Shown piece after piece: positions 8,402-18,172 of a stretch of DNA of 64,000 nt. How positions within the stretch are numbered: position 1 is the first letter of the stretch; each line of letters begins with the position of its first letter. The translations under genes were made by a program, and so were the position numbers. Location: NCBI GenBank assembly GCA_041395105.1, contig JAWLBB010000007.1, positions 109,447 to 173,446 of the forward strand. The letters run 5' to 3'. The notes under the pieces were generated by a model that did no database searches, was not told where the DNA came from, and saw nothing but the letters and a program-made list of their open reading frames with translations. Source of the stretch: Opitutaceae bacterium. Lineage in GTDB: Bacteria > Verrucomicrobiota > Verrucomicrobiia > Opitutales > Opitutaceae.

Positions 8402-10020
8402 TGAAATCTGGAGGACAGAGGCAGATTGTCGGAATTCTGGTGGTGATCGCCGTCTATGTCGCGGCAGTGCTCTGGGTGTTTTTTCGCAAGGCGGTGGATG
8501 TGGTGGATGATCGGGTGACCATCCGGCTGACCCACTGGCAGATCGAGAGCAATATACCGGAGGCCGTGCAGGCCCAGCTGGACCGTTACGAGGAGCTCAA
8601 TCCCGGAGTCAGGGTTGAGCAGAACCTCGTGCCCGGACGGGTTTACCAACTCTGGCTGCGGGCCAATCTGACCGGGGGGGTCGCAACTGATATCGTCGAA
8701 TTCGGAACCTGGCTTCCCGGGATGAAGGATATCATTCCGCGGTATTTCCAGCCGGTGACCCGTTACGTTGATCTTCCCAATCCCTACAACGTGGGCACGG
8801 TGATGGAAGGCGTGCCGTGGCGGAAAACATTCCGCGACGGCATGCGAGGCTCGCAGGGCTTTCATCCGGACCTGAATCACTACTATGCGCCGACCCTCTG
8901 CATGGTGAGCATCCGCATGTTCTACAACAAGGACCTGCTGAAGGAGGTGACGGGATACGATCGGCCGCCGTCGGACTACCGCGAGTTTCTCGAGATGGGA
9001 GAGACCATCAACCGGGTCAGCCGGGAAACCGGTCGGGCGCTTGTTCCCATCGCCGGGGGGCAGCTTAATTCCAAGTGGATCATGGACTACATGTTCGGCC
9101 GGTTGATGATGCCGTTTCTCTACACGCTCGACCGGGATCACAAGCTCAAGCTCCTGCTGCACGACCTCGCGTTCGGCTACCTGAACGGAAAGTGGTCGCA
9201 TGATTCCCCGGATCTCCAGGCCGGCCTGCAGATGGTCCGGGAACTCGGCGGGATGATGCGCCCGGGCTTCCTTCAACTTTCCCGCGATGATGCGACCCAG
9301 CAGTTCATCCGGGGTGAGGCGCTCATGATCGGGACAGGGACCTGGGATGCCCCGAGCATCCGTGAACTTGCGCCCTTTGAAGTGGGGATCGTCCGGATGC
9401 CTTTCCCTGACAAAGACGATCCGGTCTACGGAAAATACGTCATCGGTCCGGTTGGCGATGGTGGCGTTAGCACCGGGTTTTCACTTTATGTGAACAAGGC
9501 GACGCCCCATATGGCGGAGACGATGGATCTGCTGCATTTCATGACCAGCGTGGAAGGCAACCGCATCTTCAGCGAGGTCTCAGGATGGTATCCCTCCATC
9601 ATCGGGGTCGAGTCGAATGATCCCGAGCCGGAATTTGCGCCGTTTTACGAAGGCTACACGACCGGGGGCAGCCTGATCACGGTGTCCGGGCCTGAGGCGA
9701 CCCGCCTCTGGGACACGAATTCCCATCTTCTTTTTGGGACCTATGGTTCGACGGAAAGACTTGCGGGAGCCTTTCGAGACATCTTCGCCCAGGCAATCAA
9801 GACCGACATGGGCAATGAATTGCGGCAGGCTGTGCAACAGTTGCGCCGCCTGGAGCCGGCCATCATCGCGCAGATGGCGCTCGAGGGGTTTCCAGAAGCC
9901 GATTCATCCGACGAGTTATCGGCAAGCCGGCAACTGCTGGCGGGACAGCATCCCTACGAAGTGCAGACCCTCGAATTGCGCAATGACCTGATCAACGTGG
10001 GCGTTGTCCCCTACTTCTAA
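8401..10020 (+). CDS. Extracellular solute-binding protein (family 1-like), membrane-anchored
   Basis: The 539-residue protein has an N-terminal hydrophobic segment (about 10-28) with no lipobox cysteine, so it looks anchored rather than a lipoprotein. After it comes the family-1 sugar-binding pattern: VTIRLTHWQ, then LDRYEELNPGVRVE, a D-I-V-E-F cleft segment, and MFYNKDLLKEV. Such proteins deliver oligosaccharides to ABC permeases in the MalFG class. No permease or ATPase gene is adjacent, which is unusual. It is coupled to the upstream TPR gene by a TGATG overlap. Confidence 0.75.
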   Translation: MKSGGQRQIVGILVVIAVYVAAVLWVFFRKAVDVVDDRVTIRLTHWQIESNIPEAVQAQLDRYEELNPGVRVEQNLVPGRVYQLWLRANLTGGVATDIVEFGTWLPGMKDIIPRYFQPVTRYVDLPNPYNVGTVMEGVPWRKTFRDGMRGSQGFHPDLNHYYAPTLCMVSIRMFYNKDLLKEVTGYDRPPSDYREFLEMGETINRVSRETGRALVPIAGGQLNSKWIMDYMFGRLMMPFLYTLDRDHKLKLLLHDLAFGYLNGKWSHDSPDLQAGLQMVRELGGMMRPGFLQLSRDDATQQFIRGEALMIGTGTWDAPSIRELAPFEVGIVRMPFPDKDDPVYGKYVIGPVGDGGVSTGFSLYVNKATPHMAETMDLLHFMTSVEGNRIFSEVSGWYPSIIGVESNDPEPEFAPFYEGYTTGGSLITVSGPEATRLWDTNSHLLFGTYGSTERLAGAFRDIFAQAIKTDMGNELRQAVQQLRRLEPAIIAQMALEGFPEADSSDELSASRQLLAGQHPYEVQTLELRNDLINVGVVPYF

Positions 10021-10029
10021 TAGGGAGCG

Positions 10030-10046
10030 TCAGACGGAAGGTCTGA
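10030..10046 (+). terminator. Short hairpin after the solute-binding protein gene
   Basis: TCAGAC/GTCTGA with a 5-base loop begins 10 bases after the stop codon. The stem is short and no T-run follows, so this is a weak terminator candidate between convergent genes. Confidence 0.3.
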
Positions 10047-10095
10047 TCACGTGCGGTGAGCGGCCATCCCGCAGGTTTCATCCCACCCTCAATCT

Positions 10096-11754
10096 TCATA
10101 GCCCGCGGATCTCCTGTTGCGGCCCGAACGTAATTCGCTCCGCCGAAGGGGAGCGGGGCAGGGCGGGCATGCGAAGCATCTTGCCGGTCAGGGCAACGAG
10201 AAAGCCGGCGCCGTCGGCGACTTCGAATCCACGCACCGTGATACGGAAGCCGCGCGGCCGACCGAGCAGTCTGGGATCGTCTGAGAGGGACATCTGAGTC
10301 TTGGCCATGCAGATGGGCAGCTGATCAAAACCGTGGTCACCAAAGTTCGCCATCTGAGCCCGGGCCTCATCGGTAAAGTCGACGCCATCGGCTCCGTAAA
10401 TGCGGGTGGCGATCGTCCGGATTTTCGTTTCAACGGAATCGCTCAACCCATAGACCGGACGGTGAGGGGGCGTGCTGATCCCGGTGGCATGGACAACCGC
10501 CTGGGCCAGTTCCTCGCCGCCCGGACCGCCCTTCGCAAAGATGTCGGCCACGGCGACCGGGATGCCGGCCTCCTGGCAATACCGGATGACAATCTGCTCT
10601 TCTTCCGAAGAATCACCTTCGAACCGATTGAGGGCGACGACTACCGGGCGCGAAAAGGCGGCGATGGCGTCGAGATGAGCCTGGAGGTTGGGCAGGCCAC
10701 GACTGACGGCCTCCGCGTCGGGTCGGGTGATTTCGGCAAGGGGTTGGCCGCCGTGCATTTTGAGGGCGCGCACGGTCGCAACGAGAACGACAAGGTCGGG
10801 CGACAGGTTGCCCTGAAGACACTTGATATGATGAAACTTCTCACCACCGAGATCGAAGGCGAAACCGGCTTCCGTCACTGCGTAGTCGGCATGGCCCAGG
10901 GCCATTCGGGTGGCGAGGAGGGAATTGCACCCGTGTGCGATATTGGCGAAGGGGCCGCCATGAACAAAGGCGGGCACGCCCTCGTCGGATTGAACGAGGT
11001 TCGGCTGGAGGGCGTTCCGAAGCACGGCGAGGAGCGCATCGGTCACTCCGAACGAATCGGCTCGAACCGGTTGGCCGTCCACGGCAAAACCCACCACCAT
11101 CCGTTTCAAACGATCCCGCAGGTCATCATAGGATTGGGCCAGGCAGAGGATCGCCATGATCTCGCTGGCGGCGGTGATATCGAAACCGGAGTCGCGTTCC
11201 GCCTTCTCGTCGCCGATGCCGATCCGGATGTTTCGCAGGGAGCGGTCGTTCATGTCCATGACCCGCTTCCAGGTGACTCCTGAGGCGCTCATGGGTGCGG
11301 TTCCGAAGTGGAGGCGGTTGTCGATGGTTGCGGCCATCAGATTATGGGCCGAGGTGACCGCATGGAAATCTCCGGTAAAGTGGAGATTGATGTCATCGGC
11401 CGGCGTGAGACAACTGCGCCCGCCGCCGGTCGCCCCGCCTTTTCGCCCGAAAATAGGTCCCATCGATGGCTCCCGCAGGGCAAGGGCGGCGCGTTTGCCG
11501 ATATGCTGCAGGGCTTGAGCCAGCCCGATAGACATGGTGGTCTTTCCTTCGCCGGGTGGGGTCGGGGTGATGGCGGAGACGAGGATCAGCTTGCCCTGGC
11601 GGGGTGGATTCCGGAGGGCGTTGAGATCGACCTTCGCCTTGAGGTTTCCGTAGTAGGCGACATGAGCCGGATCGAGTTCCAGACGGGAAACGATTCTGGG
11701 GAGGGAAGAGGGGTGCGACTCAGAAAGGCTCACAATCCAACCATACGGATACAT
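10096..11754 (-). CDS. fhs: Formate-tetrahydrofolate ligase
   Basis: This enzyme makes 10-formyl-tetrahydrofolate from formate, ATP and tetrahydrofolate. The start at 11754 gives 552 residues, the usual family length; the frame stays open to 11805, and a GTG at 11733 is another possibility. The ATP site ITPTPPGEGKTT lies at about 63-73. Family blocks FGRKGGATGGG and GFDITAASEIMAI follow, then HGGPFANIAHG. It follows the VOC and MFS genes on the same strand with an 89-base gap. No other one-carbon genes are here, so a role in C1 supply for biosynthesis is more likely than acetogenesis. Confidence 0.92.
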   Translation of the reverse strand: MYPYGWIVSLSESHPSSLPRIVSRLELDPAHVAYYGNLKAKVDLNALRNPPRQGKLILVSAITPTPPGEGKTTMSIGLAQALQHIGKRAALALREPSMGPIFGRKGGATGGGRSCLTPADDINLHFTGDFHAVTSAHNLMAATIDNRLHFGTAPMSASGVTWKRVMDMNDRSLRNIRIGIGDEKAERDSGFDITAASEIMAILCLAQSYDDLRDRLKRMVVGFAVDGQPVRADSFGVTDALLAVLRNALQPNLVQSDEGVPAFVHGGPFANIAHGCNSLLATRMALGHADYAVTEAGFAFDLGGEKFHHIKCLQGNLSPDLVVLVATVRALKMHGGQPLAEITRPDAEAVSRGLPNLQAHLDAIAAFSRPVVVALNRFEGDSSEEEQIVIRYCQEAGIPVAVADIFAKGGPGGEELAQAVVHATGISTPPHRPVYGLSDSVETKIRTIATRIYGADGVDFTDEARAQMANFGDHGFDQLPICMAKTQMSLSDDPRLLGRPRGFRITVRGFEVADGAGFLVALTGKMLRMPALPRSPSAERITFGPQQEIRGL

Positions 11755-11843
11755 CTTCCCGGAGACAAACCGTTGACTTCGATAGAAGTGTCGAATCGGT
11801 CGCAACCGTTCGGGATGGATACGGACTCCCTGCCGCCCCGGCC

Positions 11844-12275
11844 CTACCCATCGTATTGGGCGAGCTCGAAGAGAATGCCTTCGGGTCCCCGGCCATAGAC
11901 AATGCGCTTTCCGGTCTTCGGGTAGGTGTGAATGCCGCTGAGAAAGACGATCCCCAATGAGGACAGGCGGTCCACTTCCGCTTCGATATCGGTGACCGAA
12001 AAGGCAATATGGCGGTAGCCGATCCGGTTGGCGGATTCACCGACTCCTTCCTCCGGCGGCGCCGGACGGTGGTAACGGATCAGTTCAATCCGGACCGGTG
12101 AGTCGTCCGCGACCAGTTGGGCGTAGTGAGCCTCGACCCGGTCCAATCCGACCACCCGGGAAATCCATTCTCCCTGGAGGTCCGCTTCATCGGCGACGGT
12201 GTATCCGAAGTGTCGGAAGAAGCCCTTGGCTGCCTCGATGTCGCGGACAACGATATTGATGTGATCAAGTTTCAT
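11844..12275 (-). CDS. VOC/glyoxalase superfamily protein
   Basis: The 143-residue protein has the two beta-alpha-beta-beta-beta halves of the vicinal oxygen chelate fold. Metal-ligand positions are visible: H5 (LDHINIVV), a second His in YRHIAFSV, and a Glu in GILFELAQ. It resembles methylmalonyl-CoA epimerase or glyoxalase I in size, but the substrate cannot be assigned. Its ATG overlaps the stop codon of the MFS gene by 4 bases, so the two are co-translated, hinting that it acts on something the transporter handles. Confidence 0.8.
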   Translation of the reverse strand: MKLDHINIVVRDIEAAKGFFRHFGYTVADEADLQGEWISRVVGLDRVEAHYAQLVADDSPVRIELIRYHRPAPPEEGVGESANRIGYRHIAFSVTDIEAEVDRLSSLGIVFLSGIHTYPKTGKRIVYGRGPEGILFELAQYDG

Positions 12276-13438
12276 AGCTGGATGGCTTGTCCGTAAATGG
12301 GTTTGAGCGGCGGCTGCCCGCGCAGACCGATCATATAGGCGATGATCCCGATGGAGGAGAGGGTCGCCATGATCTGGTACATGGCGATATAGCCACTGTG
12401 TTCCGCCAGATATCCGGTGACGATGGCGCCGACAAAGACGCCGGCCATCCGGGTCGTGCTCAGGAGAGCCTGGGCCATCGCGCGGTTCTCATTGGAAACG
12501 TTCCTCGCGATGTAGAGAATGCTGGCCACATCGTAGCCGGCGAAGGTGAAGAGATGAAGCGGCTGGGCGAGAAACAACCACCAGTAGTCGGGGGCAAGTG
12601 AATACACGACCAGGCGGATCGGGTGGGCGGCGAAGGCCAGCCAGAGCACCCGCCGAACCCCGAATCGATCGACGACCCATCCCATCAGGGGCAGGGCGAG
12701 CACGGCGATGATCCCGTTGGAACCGGCGAGAAACCCGATAAGCACCCGGTCGGCACCCATCGTCCGGGCATAGACCGCGAGGAATCCGAACATGGCCGGC
12801 AGGGCAAGGCCGATGCAGAAGTTGGCCATGAGAAATGTGACGAGGGGCCGACTCCACTTGATCGGAACGTTTTCCCGCCGGGTCCTTCCCGTCACCCGGG
12901 CGGGCCTGTCACGAGCGATCAGGAGAGCCGCCACAAGAAGCAGGCCCGAGGCCAACCAGAAGACTCCCCGGGTGGCGTCAACCATGAGGGGGAGCCCGAG
13001 GGTGCCCAGGATGAAGCCGGCGGATCCGAACTGACGATAACGGGCATAGCGGCGTCCCGGATTGGAGGGGCCGAGACGGGCGACGGCCAATGCCGGCATC
13101 AGGGCGAAGGCCATCGGAATGGTGAGACCGCGAAAGGCGGCGTTCAGCGAGAAGCCCAAGGCCGTCTGGCAGAACGGCAGCAGGCCCAGGCCGATCGCCG
13201 CGAAGACGAAGCCGATCGATATCAGTCGTTCTTCCGGGATACCCCGGTCGGCCAGACGGGCCCAGAACAGCCCCGACACGGTGATCAGGGCCGTCCCGAG
13301 GCCGATAACCAAACCGATGGTGGTCTCGCCGAGCCCCTGTTCCTTCATGAAGACACCCTCGAAGGTGGCGAGGATGCCGATGGCAACGAATTGCCCGAAA
13401 CAGGCTCCGCGCAAACGCCAGATCGAAGGGGATTCCAT
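12272..13438 (-). CDS. MFS transporter (MFS_1-like, LacY/nucleoside-permease type)
   Basis: Starting at ATG 13438 gives 388 residues; the frame is open up to 13510 and ATG 13447 is also possible, neither with a good ribosome-binding site. The sequence is almost entirely hydrophobic helices and looks like 12 segments. The N-terminal pattern (WRLRGACFGQFVAIGILATFE) and central VPIKWSRPLVTFLMANF are typical of the MFS_1-like group that includes phenylpropionate and sugar permeases. The substrate is unknown. It overlaps the VOC gene by 4 bases. Confidence 0.75.
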   Translation of the reverse strand: MESPSIWRLRGACFGQFVAIGILATFEGVFMKEQGLGETTIGLVIGLGTALITVSGLFWARLADRGIPEERLISIGFVFAAIGLGLLPFCQTALGFSLNAAFRGLTIPMAFALMPALAVARLGPSNPGRRYARYRQFGSAGFILGTLGLPLMVDATRGVFWLASGLLLVAALLIARDRPARVTGRTRRENVPIKWSRPLVTFLMANFCIGLALPAMFGFLAVYARTMGADRVLIGFLAGSNGIIAVLALPLMGWVVDRFGVRRVLWLAFAAHPIRLVVYSLAPDYWWLFLAQPLHLFTFAGYDVASILYIARNVSNENRAMAQALLSTTRMAGVFVGAIVTGYLAEHSGYIAMYQIMATLSSIGIIAYMIGLRGQPPLKPIYGQAIQL

Positions 13439-13592
13439 GGATGCCATCTGGATAGAGGGAAATCCGCCGAAGATCGAGGACTGAAATCGAGCCAAACCCG
13501 GCAACCGCACAGGGTCTTGTGCGGAGCGCGGTTTGGGGTCGCTCAGGTCGATTGCGCGGTTACGCGCCAGGTTCGTATCAGGCCGACGGGAA

Positions 13593-15023
13593 CTAGATGT
13601 TTCCCCGTCTCGCTTCCAGTTCGCCGCGAATGCGGGCAGCCTTGTCCTCGGTGATGCTGTACTTCCCCAGTATCCATATACCGAAGACCAGGGCCACTGC
13701 CGGAATGATGGCCATGAACAACTTCATTCTCATGAACACCTCGACCTGGTTGGTCGATGCGGCGACATCAAAACCGGTCAGCTCCAGCAATACACCGGAA
13801 ACGCCGAACCCCAGGGTGAAGGAGAGTTTGACGACATTGGAGAAGATCGAAGCAAAACTCCCCTCCCGTCGGTTGCCCGTATTCAGCTCATCCTCATCTC
13901 CGATATCAGCGATCATCGATCCGACCAGAAGCCAGGTTCCCTGGCCTCCGAAGCCCATGAGGAACGAGTTGATCAACATGAGGGCCGGCATGCCCGGGAT
14001 GAAGATGAAGTAATTGGACGCCCCTCCGATCAGCTGAACGATGAGCGCCACTTTCAGGGCGGTGATTTTCCCCTTGGCTTTGGAAAACGTGGAGAAGAAC
14101 ACGATGGCCAGATAGACGGAGAGATAGTAGGCGGTGGAGCCGTAGCCGGTCCAGATCGAGGAGGCCGTCTGGTCGCCGTCGAGCACGTAATAGGTGCCGA
14201 TGAAGACATTGAAGCTCTGGGTCAGGCTGGTGCCTCCGGCAAAGAGCACCGTCATCAGGACCATGACCAGGAAGTCCCGGTTGCTCAGGGTCAGTCTGAG
14301 GTCCCTCCAGAGGCTGTTCCGCTTGTGGTCCTTGACCAGATTGGTCTCACTGAAGCGTTCCTTGACGAAGAGGGCGGGCAGGACGCCGATGAGGATCATG
14401 ACGATGCCGCATCCCAGGGCAAACCAGCGCATGCCGTGCAGGGTATCGGCGACACCGTTCAGATGAAAGACATCCATCTGGGTGATCGCCCAAACCCAGC
14501 CTCCCAACATGCCGAACGTCGTCTGAAAGAGGGAGCGGAATGAATTGATGTTGGTGCGTTCATGGTAGTCGGGCGTGAGCTCCATGAACATGCTGTGATA
14601 GGGCATGGCCCAGATGGTCAGGCTGGTGTAGAGGCACAGCCCCATCGGGATCATGAAGGCGATGATCTGGGCATGGGTGGCGTCCCGGGGGAACATCCAG
14701 AGCAGAGGAAAAAAGACTCCCAGGAGGATTGCGCCGACGAAGATATAGGGCCGCCGCCGGCCCCATCTCGACTTCGTGTTGTCCGAGATCCAGCCCATGA
14801 GCGGATCGGTCATCGCATCCCAAAGTCGGAAGCCCATGAAGAGCATGCTGACAATCCAGGGCTTGATGCCGAACTGGATCGTAAGGATCGGCGAAGCAAT
14901 ACCGAGTGGTATCCAGACTGCCCAGATGTCAGCCGGGGCGGCCAGACTGTAGGCGATTTTGCGCCAGAACGGCAGAACGTAGGTGGGTTTCTTCTCGATT
15001 AGGGTCCGTATGGCTTTGAACAT
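13593..15023 (-). CDS. Glycoside-pentoside-hexuronide (GPH/MelB-type) cation symporter
   Basis: From ATG 15023 the product is 476 residues, close to the family norm; the frame extends upstream to 15152 but the extra text is not membrane-like. The diagnostic GPH motif D-N-T-K-S-R-W-G-R-R-R-P follows the second helix, and the remaining helices are evenly spaced. The family imports oligosaccharides, pentosides or hexuronides with Na+ or H+. The nearby mannonate dehydratase and enolase-family genes make a sugar-acid or uronide cargo plausible, which is inference from position only. Confidence 0.85.
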   Translation of the reverse strand: MFKAIRTLIEKKPTYVLPFWRKIAYSLAAPADIWAVWIPLGIASPILTIQFGIKPWIVSMLFMGFRLWDAMTDPLMGWISDNTKSRWGRRRPYIFVGAILLGVFFPLLWMFPRDATHAQIIAFMIPMGLCLYTSLTIWAMPYHSMFMELTPDYHERTNINSFRSLFQTTFGMLGGWVWAITQMDVFHLNGVADTLHGMRWFALGCGIVMILIGVLPALFVKERFSETNLVKDHKRNSLWRDLRLTLSNRDFLVMVLMTVLFAGGTSLTQSFNVFIGTYYVLDGDQTASSIWTGYGSTAYYLSVYLAIVFFSTFSKAKGKITALKVALIVQLIGGASNYFIFIPGMPALMLINSFLMGFGGQGTWLLVGSMIADIGDEDELNTGNRREGSFASIFSNVVKLSFTLGFGVSGVLLELTGFDVAASTNQVEVFMRMKLFMAIIPAVALVFGIWILGKYSITEDKAARIRGELEARRGNI

Positions 15024-15308
15024 GGAAGGCACATTCGTTGATTGTGGGTAAGGCGGAAGTCTTGGACGAAATCCAGAAAAGTCCATCGCTTGATTAGGTC
15101 CGATGTCATCTTGCCATGCCCCGGATGATCCTGTTGCCCGGATGAGGGTCAAATTGACTCTTGATCGTTGACTCCCCCTCGGCCCGAGACGGATCCTCGA
15201 ATCCCCAAGGTGGTGCTCGGAGGTTCCCCGGGCCCGCAGACTTCAACCCTCCTTGACGCGGCAGGACGATCGCTCCGCCTCAGGACGCAGCATTTCTCCT
15301 AATCCACT

Positions 15309-16784
15309 TCAGAGGCCGACAGCCATGGCGAGTCGTTCCGCGATCCAGACGGCGTCGCGTTTCTCCCGAATGCCGCCGCCGGCGTGGAATTTGTGACCGG
15401 CGTGATCCTCGACCACGACTTTGTAGAATTGGGTCGAACCGGAGCGCATGCCGGGTTGGGCGGTGACCGCCCGGACAGAGCCCGGCGGCAGGGATCGCGT
15501 CACGGTTGGAAGGATGAGACGGTGCCGGATGGTCAGGTGGCGGTCTTCCGTCGTCACTCGGACACCGTAAAAGAGAGCGGAGAGTACTCCGGCCAGAAGT
15601 ATCAGGTTGAAGGCTCCCCACATGAAGGGGAATAGCCGGGGCATATCGACCTGCAGGAGAAAGTAGAGGATGCCGGTCCAGACAGCCGTGAAGACGATCA
15701 GCCCGAAGGTGGACCCATTATTTCGACCGGGCAGGAAGTCGATGGACACGCCGACTGCGGTTTCGCGGATGCGAACGCCTTTCATCACAGGTTCACTACC
15801 GACATCGGGCGAGGCTTGGAACTCTGCCAGAGGGTCGGTCACCCTTTCCTTCGGAACGGTGTCACGGGATCGAAAGACCGGCACCTCGAAAGTCTCGGCG
15901 TAGTCGACTCCCGGCAGGTCGGCATGAGCTTTCAACCGCCAAACAATGGCAGGATTTCCGTCAAGGGACTCCGGTTGATCGTCGGGCAGGGGGAAGAAGA
16001 CGGGCAGGCTCAACCCCGCGTTGGACAGGGCGATGGCGCGGTGGGGAACAACCCTCGTCTCCTCCCAGAGCAGGTCCTCCCGGGTGCTCCGGTTCTTTCC
16101 GCTTCCGGTGGTGGTTCGTCGGACACAGGTGAGTTTGAGCCTGATTTCCTGGATGGTCACCATGACACACGGGATCTCCAGGCGGGCCTGAAAGTGTTGC
16201 CCGAGGCAGCCTGGCAGGGTTTCCAGGTGGAGCACGGATTGGCCGAACCTCCGCCATTGAAGGGTCAGGCGGATTGCGGCGGCGAGCAGGCCGATCCCCA
16301 CGAGGGGAAAGAGCAGGGCGATGAGGACGGCCTTGTTTCCCTTTTCCCATTCCTGGCGGAAGACGAAGAAGATCGGGGAGGAAACCCCGTTCCAGAAAAT
16401 CGCAAAAAGCCACATGGCGATGACCGAGGCGCGCCGGTTCGAGCGTGCCGTCCCTGCCGCCCAGTCCTTGCGCCAGAGCCAGGGGGCCGACGGGTTGGCA
16501 GCCGCGACCTCGGCGTCTCGTCGCGACTTGCGAAATCCATGGAGGACCAGGGCAAGGAAACCCGAAGCGACGGTGAGGAAGACAATCGCGACTCCGGACA
16601 TGGGCCAACCTTCGCCGGGTTCGCCCTGCACCACCTTCCGCAGACCGAGGACAAGGAAGGCGGCCCCGACCACAAAAAACGGTGTGAGGAAGACGCAGAC
16701 GACGATGAGACCACCTCTGCTGGTGGATGGTTTTCCCGTCCGGTTGCTTCGGCCGAATGAGGTGGAGGGGTTCCAGGCGGACAT
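15309..16784 (-). CDS. Integral membrane protein of unknown function
   Basis: The 491-residue protein has two hydrophobic segments near the N-terminus (about 25-47 and 62-83) and another pair in the 120-170 range. A large soluble part (about 190-370) follows, then a further pair (about 362-405), and finally a short soluble tail starting TVTRSLPPGSVRAV. The layout recalls DUF3592-like membrane proteins, which have a soluble domain between helix pairs, but no motif fixes this. It is divergent from the mannonate dehydratase gene. Confidence 0.55.
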   Translation of the reverse strand: MSAWNPSTSFGRSNRTGKPSTSRGGLIVVCVFLTPFFVVGAAFLVLGLRKVVQGEPGEGWPMSGVAIVFLTVASGFLALVLHGFRKSRRDAEVAAANPSAPWLWRKDWAAGTARSNRRASVIAMWLFAIFWNGVSSPIFFVFRQEWEKGNKAVLIALLFPLVGIGLLAAAIRLTLQWRRFGQSVLHLETLPGCLGQHFQARLEIPCVMVTIQEIRLKLTCVRRTTTGSGKNRSTREDLLWEETRVVPHRAIALSNAGLSLPVFFPLPDDQPESLDGNPAIVWRLKAHADLPGVDYAETFEVPVFRSRDTVPKERVTDPLAEFQASPDVGSEPVMKGVRIRETAVGVSIDFLPGRNNGSTFGLIVFTAVWTGILYFLLQVDMPRLFPFMWGAFNLILLAGVLSALFYGVRVTTEDRHLTIRHRLILPTVTRSLPPGSVRAVTAQPGMRSGSTQFYKVVVEDHAGHKFHAGGGIREKRDAVWIAERLAMAVGL

Positions 16785-16985
16785 GGGTTTCCTTTGTTTT
16801 CGGAGGATCTGTGTCCAGCTGAAGCTTGATCAGGAGAACGGATCGAGTCCATCCCGGTTTCTCGAACGATTTCATCCGGCCGGCCGACCGCGGGGGGATT
16901 CGGGGCCAAAGACCGGTCTTGTATCCATGGAGCGGAACGGCTCTGATGGCTTCGTGCCCCGTCCGTTTTCCGAGGAAACCTCATT

Positions 16986-17966
16986 ATGATACAAATCGCC
17001 GAAGTCTTCCAGCCGATTCCGGGTCCGCTCATGCGCATGATCAAGCAATGCGGTATCCATCACGCGGTCGGAGGGATCGATTTTCGCCCGATCGCCGGTG
17101 CGCCGGCCGAGGACCAGCCGGTCAGCCTGAAATCGCTCCTCAAGGTGAAGGCGGCTTATGAGGAAGCCGGCTTCTCGCTCGATGTGATAGAGAGCCGGCC
17201 CCCGCTGGAACTGGCCAAGCTGGGTCTGCCGGGACGGGACGAACAGATCGAGTACACCTGTGAGTTGATCCGCAACATGGGCCGGGCGGGCATCCCGGTC
17301 TGGTGCTACGAATGGATGACGTTCTACAACTGGGTGCGGACCGGGACGGGAATCGAGGGGCGGGGTGGGGCCAAGGTGACGGGTTTCAATCTGCAGGATC
17401 TGGAGAAGATCCCCCGGCCGGATTGTGGGCCCGTCTCTGAGGAGCGCCTGTGGGAAACGCTTCGCTATTTCCTGGAAAGAGTCGTGCCGGTGGCCGAGAA
17501 GGCTGGGGTCAGGCTGGCCATGCATCCGGATGATCCGCCCCTTTCCCCCATCCACGGGGTGGGTCGCATCATGCGGTCGATCGAGAATTTCCAGCGTCTC
17601 CTCGACCTGGTTCCCAGTCCGGTCAACGGCATCACCCTCTGCCAGGGGAATTTTGCGCTGATGACCGACGATCTGCCCTCGGTCATCCGGGAATTCGGCC
17701 GGCAGAAGAAGATCTTCTTCGTCCACCTGCGTGATGTCCGGGGAACGCCCGACAACTTCGTGGAAACCTTTCATGATGAAGGGAAGACCGACATGCTGGC
17801 CTGCATGAGGGCCTACCGCGACATCGGCTTTGACGGAGTCCTGCGGCCCGACCATGTTCCCACCATGGAAGGCGACAGGAATGACGAGCCGGGTTACTCC
17901 TCCATCGGCCGGCTCTTTGCCATCGGCTATATCCGGGGACTGCAGGAAGCGGTCTACGCGGACTGA
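16986..17966 (+). CDS. uxuA: Mannonate dehydratase (UxuA family)
   Basis: UxuA converts D-mannonate to 2-keto-3-deoxygluconate in hexuronate breakdown. The 326-residue protein is shorter than the E. coli enzyme (394) but carries the metal and active-site blocks in order: WCYEW, HPDDPP, a C-Q-G-N motif, HLRDVRG, and DHVPTMEGD near the end. The TIM-barrel spacing fits. It is on the opposite strand from the neighbouring enolase-family and RraA genes, so it is not in one operon with them, although the theme is shared. Substrate specificity is by family, not proven. Confidence 0.85.
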   Translation: MIQIAEVFQPIPGPLMRMIKQCGIHHAVGGIDFRPIAGAPAEDQPVSLKSLLKVKAAYEEAGFSLDVIESRPPLELAKLGLPGRDEQIEYTCELIRNMGRAGIPVWCYEWMTFYNWVRTGTGIEGRGGAKVTGFNLQDLEKIPRPDCGPVSEERLWETLRYFLERVVPVAEKAGVRLAMHPDDPPLSPIHGVGRIMRSIENFQRLLDLVPSPVNGITLCQGNFALMTDDLPSVIREFGRQKKIFFVHLRDVRGTPDNFVETFHDEGKTDMLACMRAYRDIGFDGVLRPDHVPTMEGDRNDEPGYSSIGRLFAIGYIRGLQEAVYAD

Positions 17967-17971
17967 ACCGT

Positions 17972-18170
17972 ATTCGGGATCAGTCCTGAATGGCAATAAC
18001 AAGGGGTATCCAAGAGGGATCACAAGATGTAGTCTCGGCAGTCTCTTGCCGCGTATCCACGTTGAAACGCCCCAAGAGACTGGGGCGACTACAACTGGCA
18101 ATCGCACGAACAAGAAATACCAGTTCTGTGTCGAAGAAACGGCTTAACTGAGTGCCATTCGGGATCAGTC
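17972..18170. repeat. MITE/REP-like element with two hairpins, copy 1
   Basis: A 14-bp direct repeat, ATTCGGGATCAGTC, sits at 17972-17985 and again at 18157-18170. Just inside are 8-bp inverted ends, GAATGGCA (17988-17995) and TGCCATTC (18153-18160). The core, 18028-18093, is closed by TGTAG/CTACA and holds two hairpins, CGGCA/TGCCG (loop 18041-18046) and CGCCCC/GGGGCG (loop 18074-18081). The first loop GTCTCT is fully complementary to AGAGAC in the second. A second, reverse-oriented copy lies at about 30776-30945. No gene is inside. Two copies in one window suggest a genome-wide family. Confidence 0.7.
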
Positions 18171-18172
18171 TC

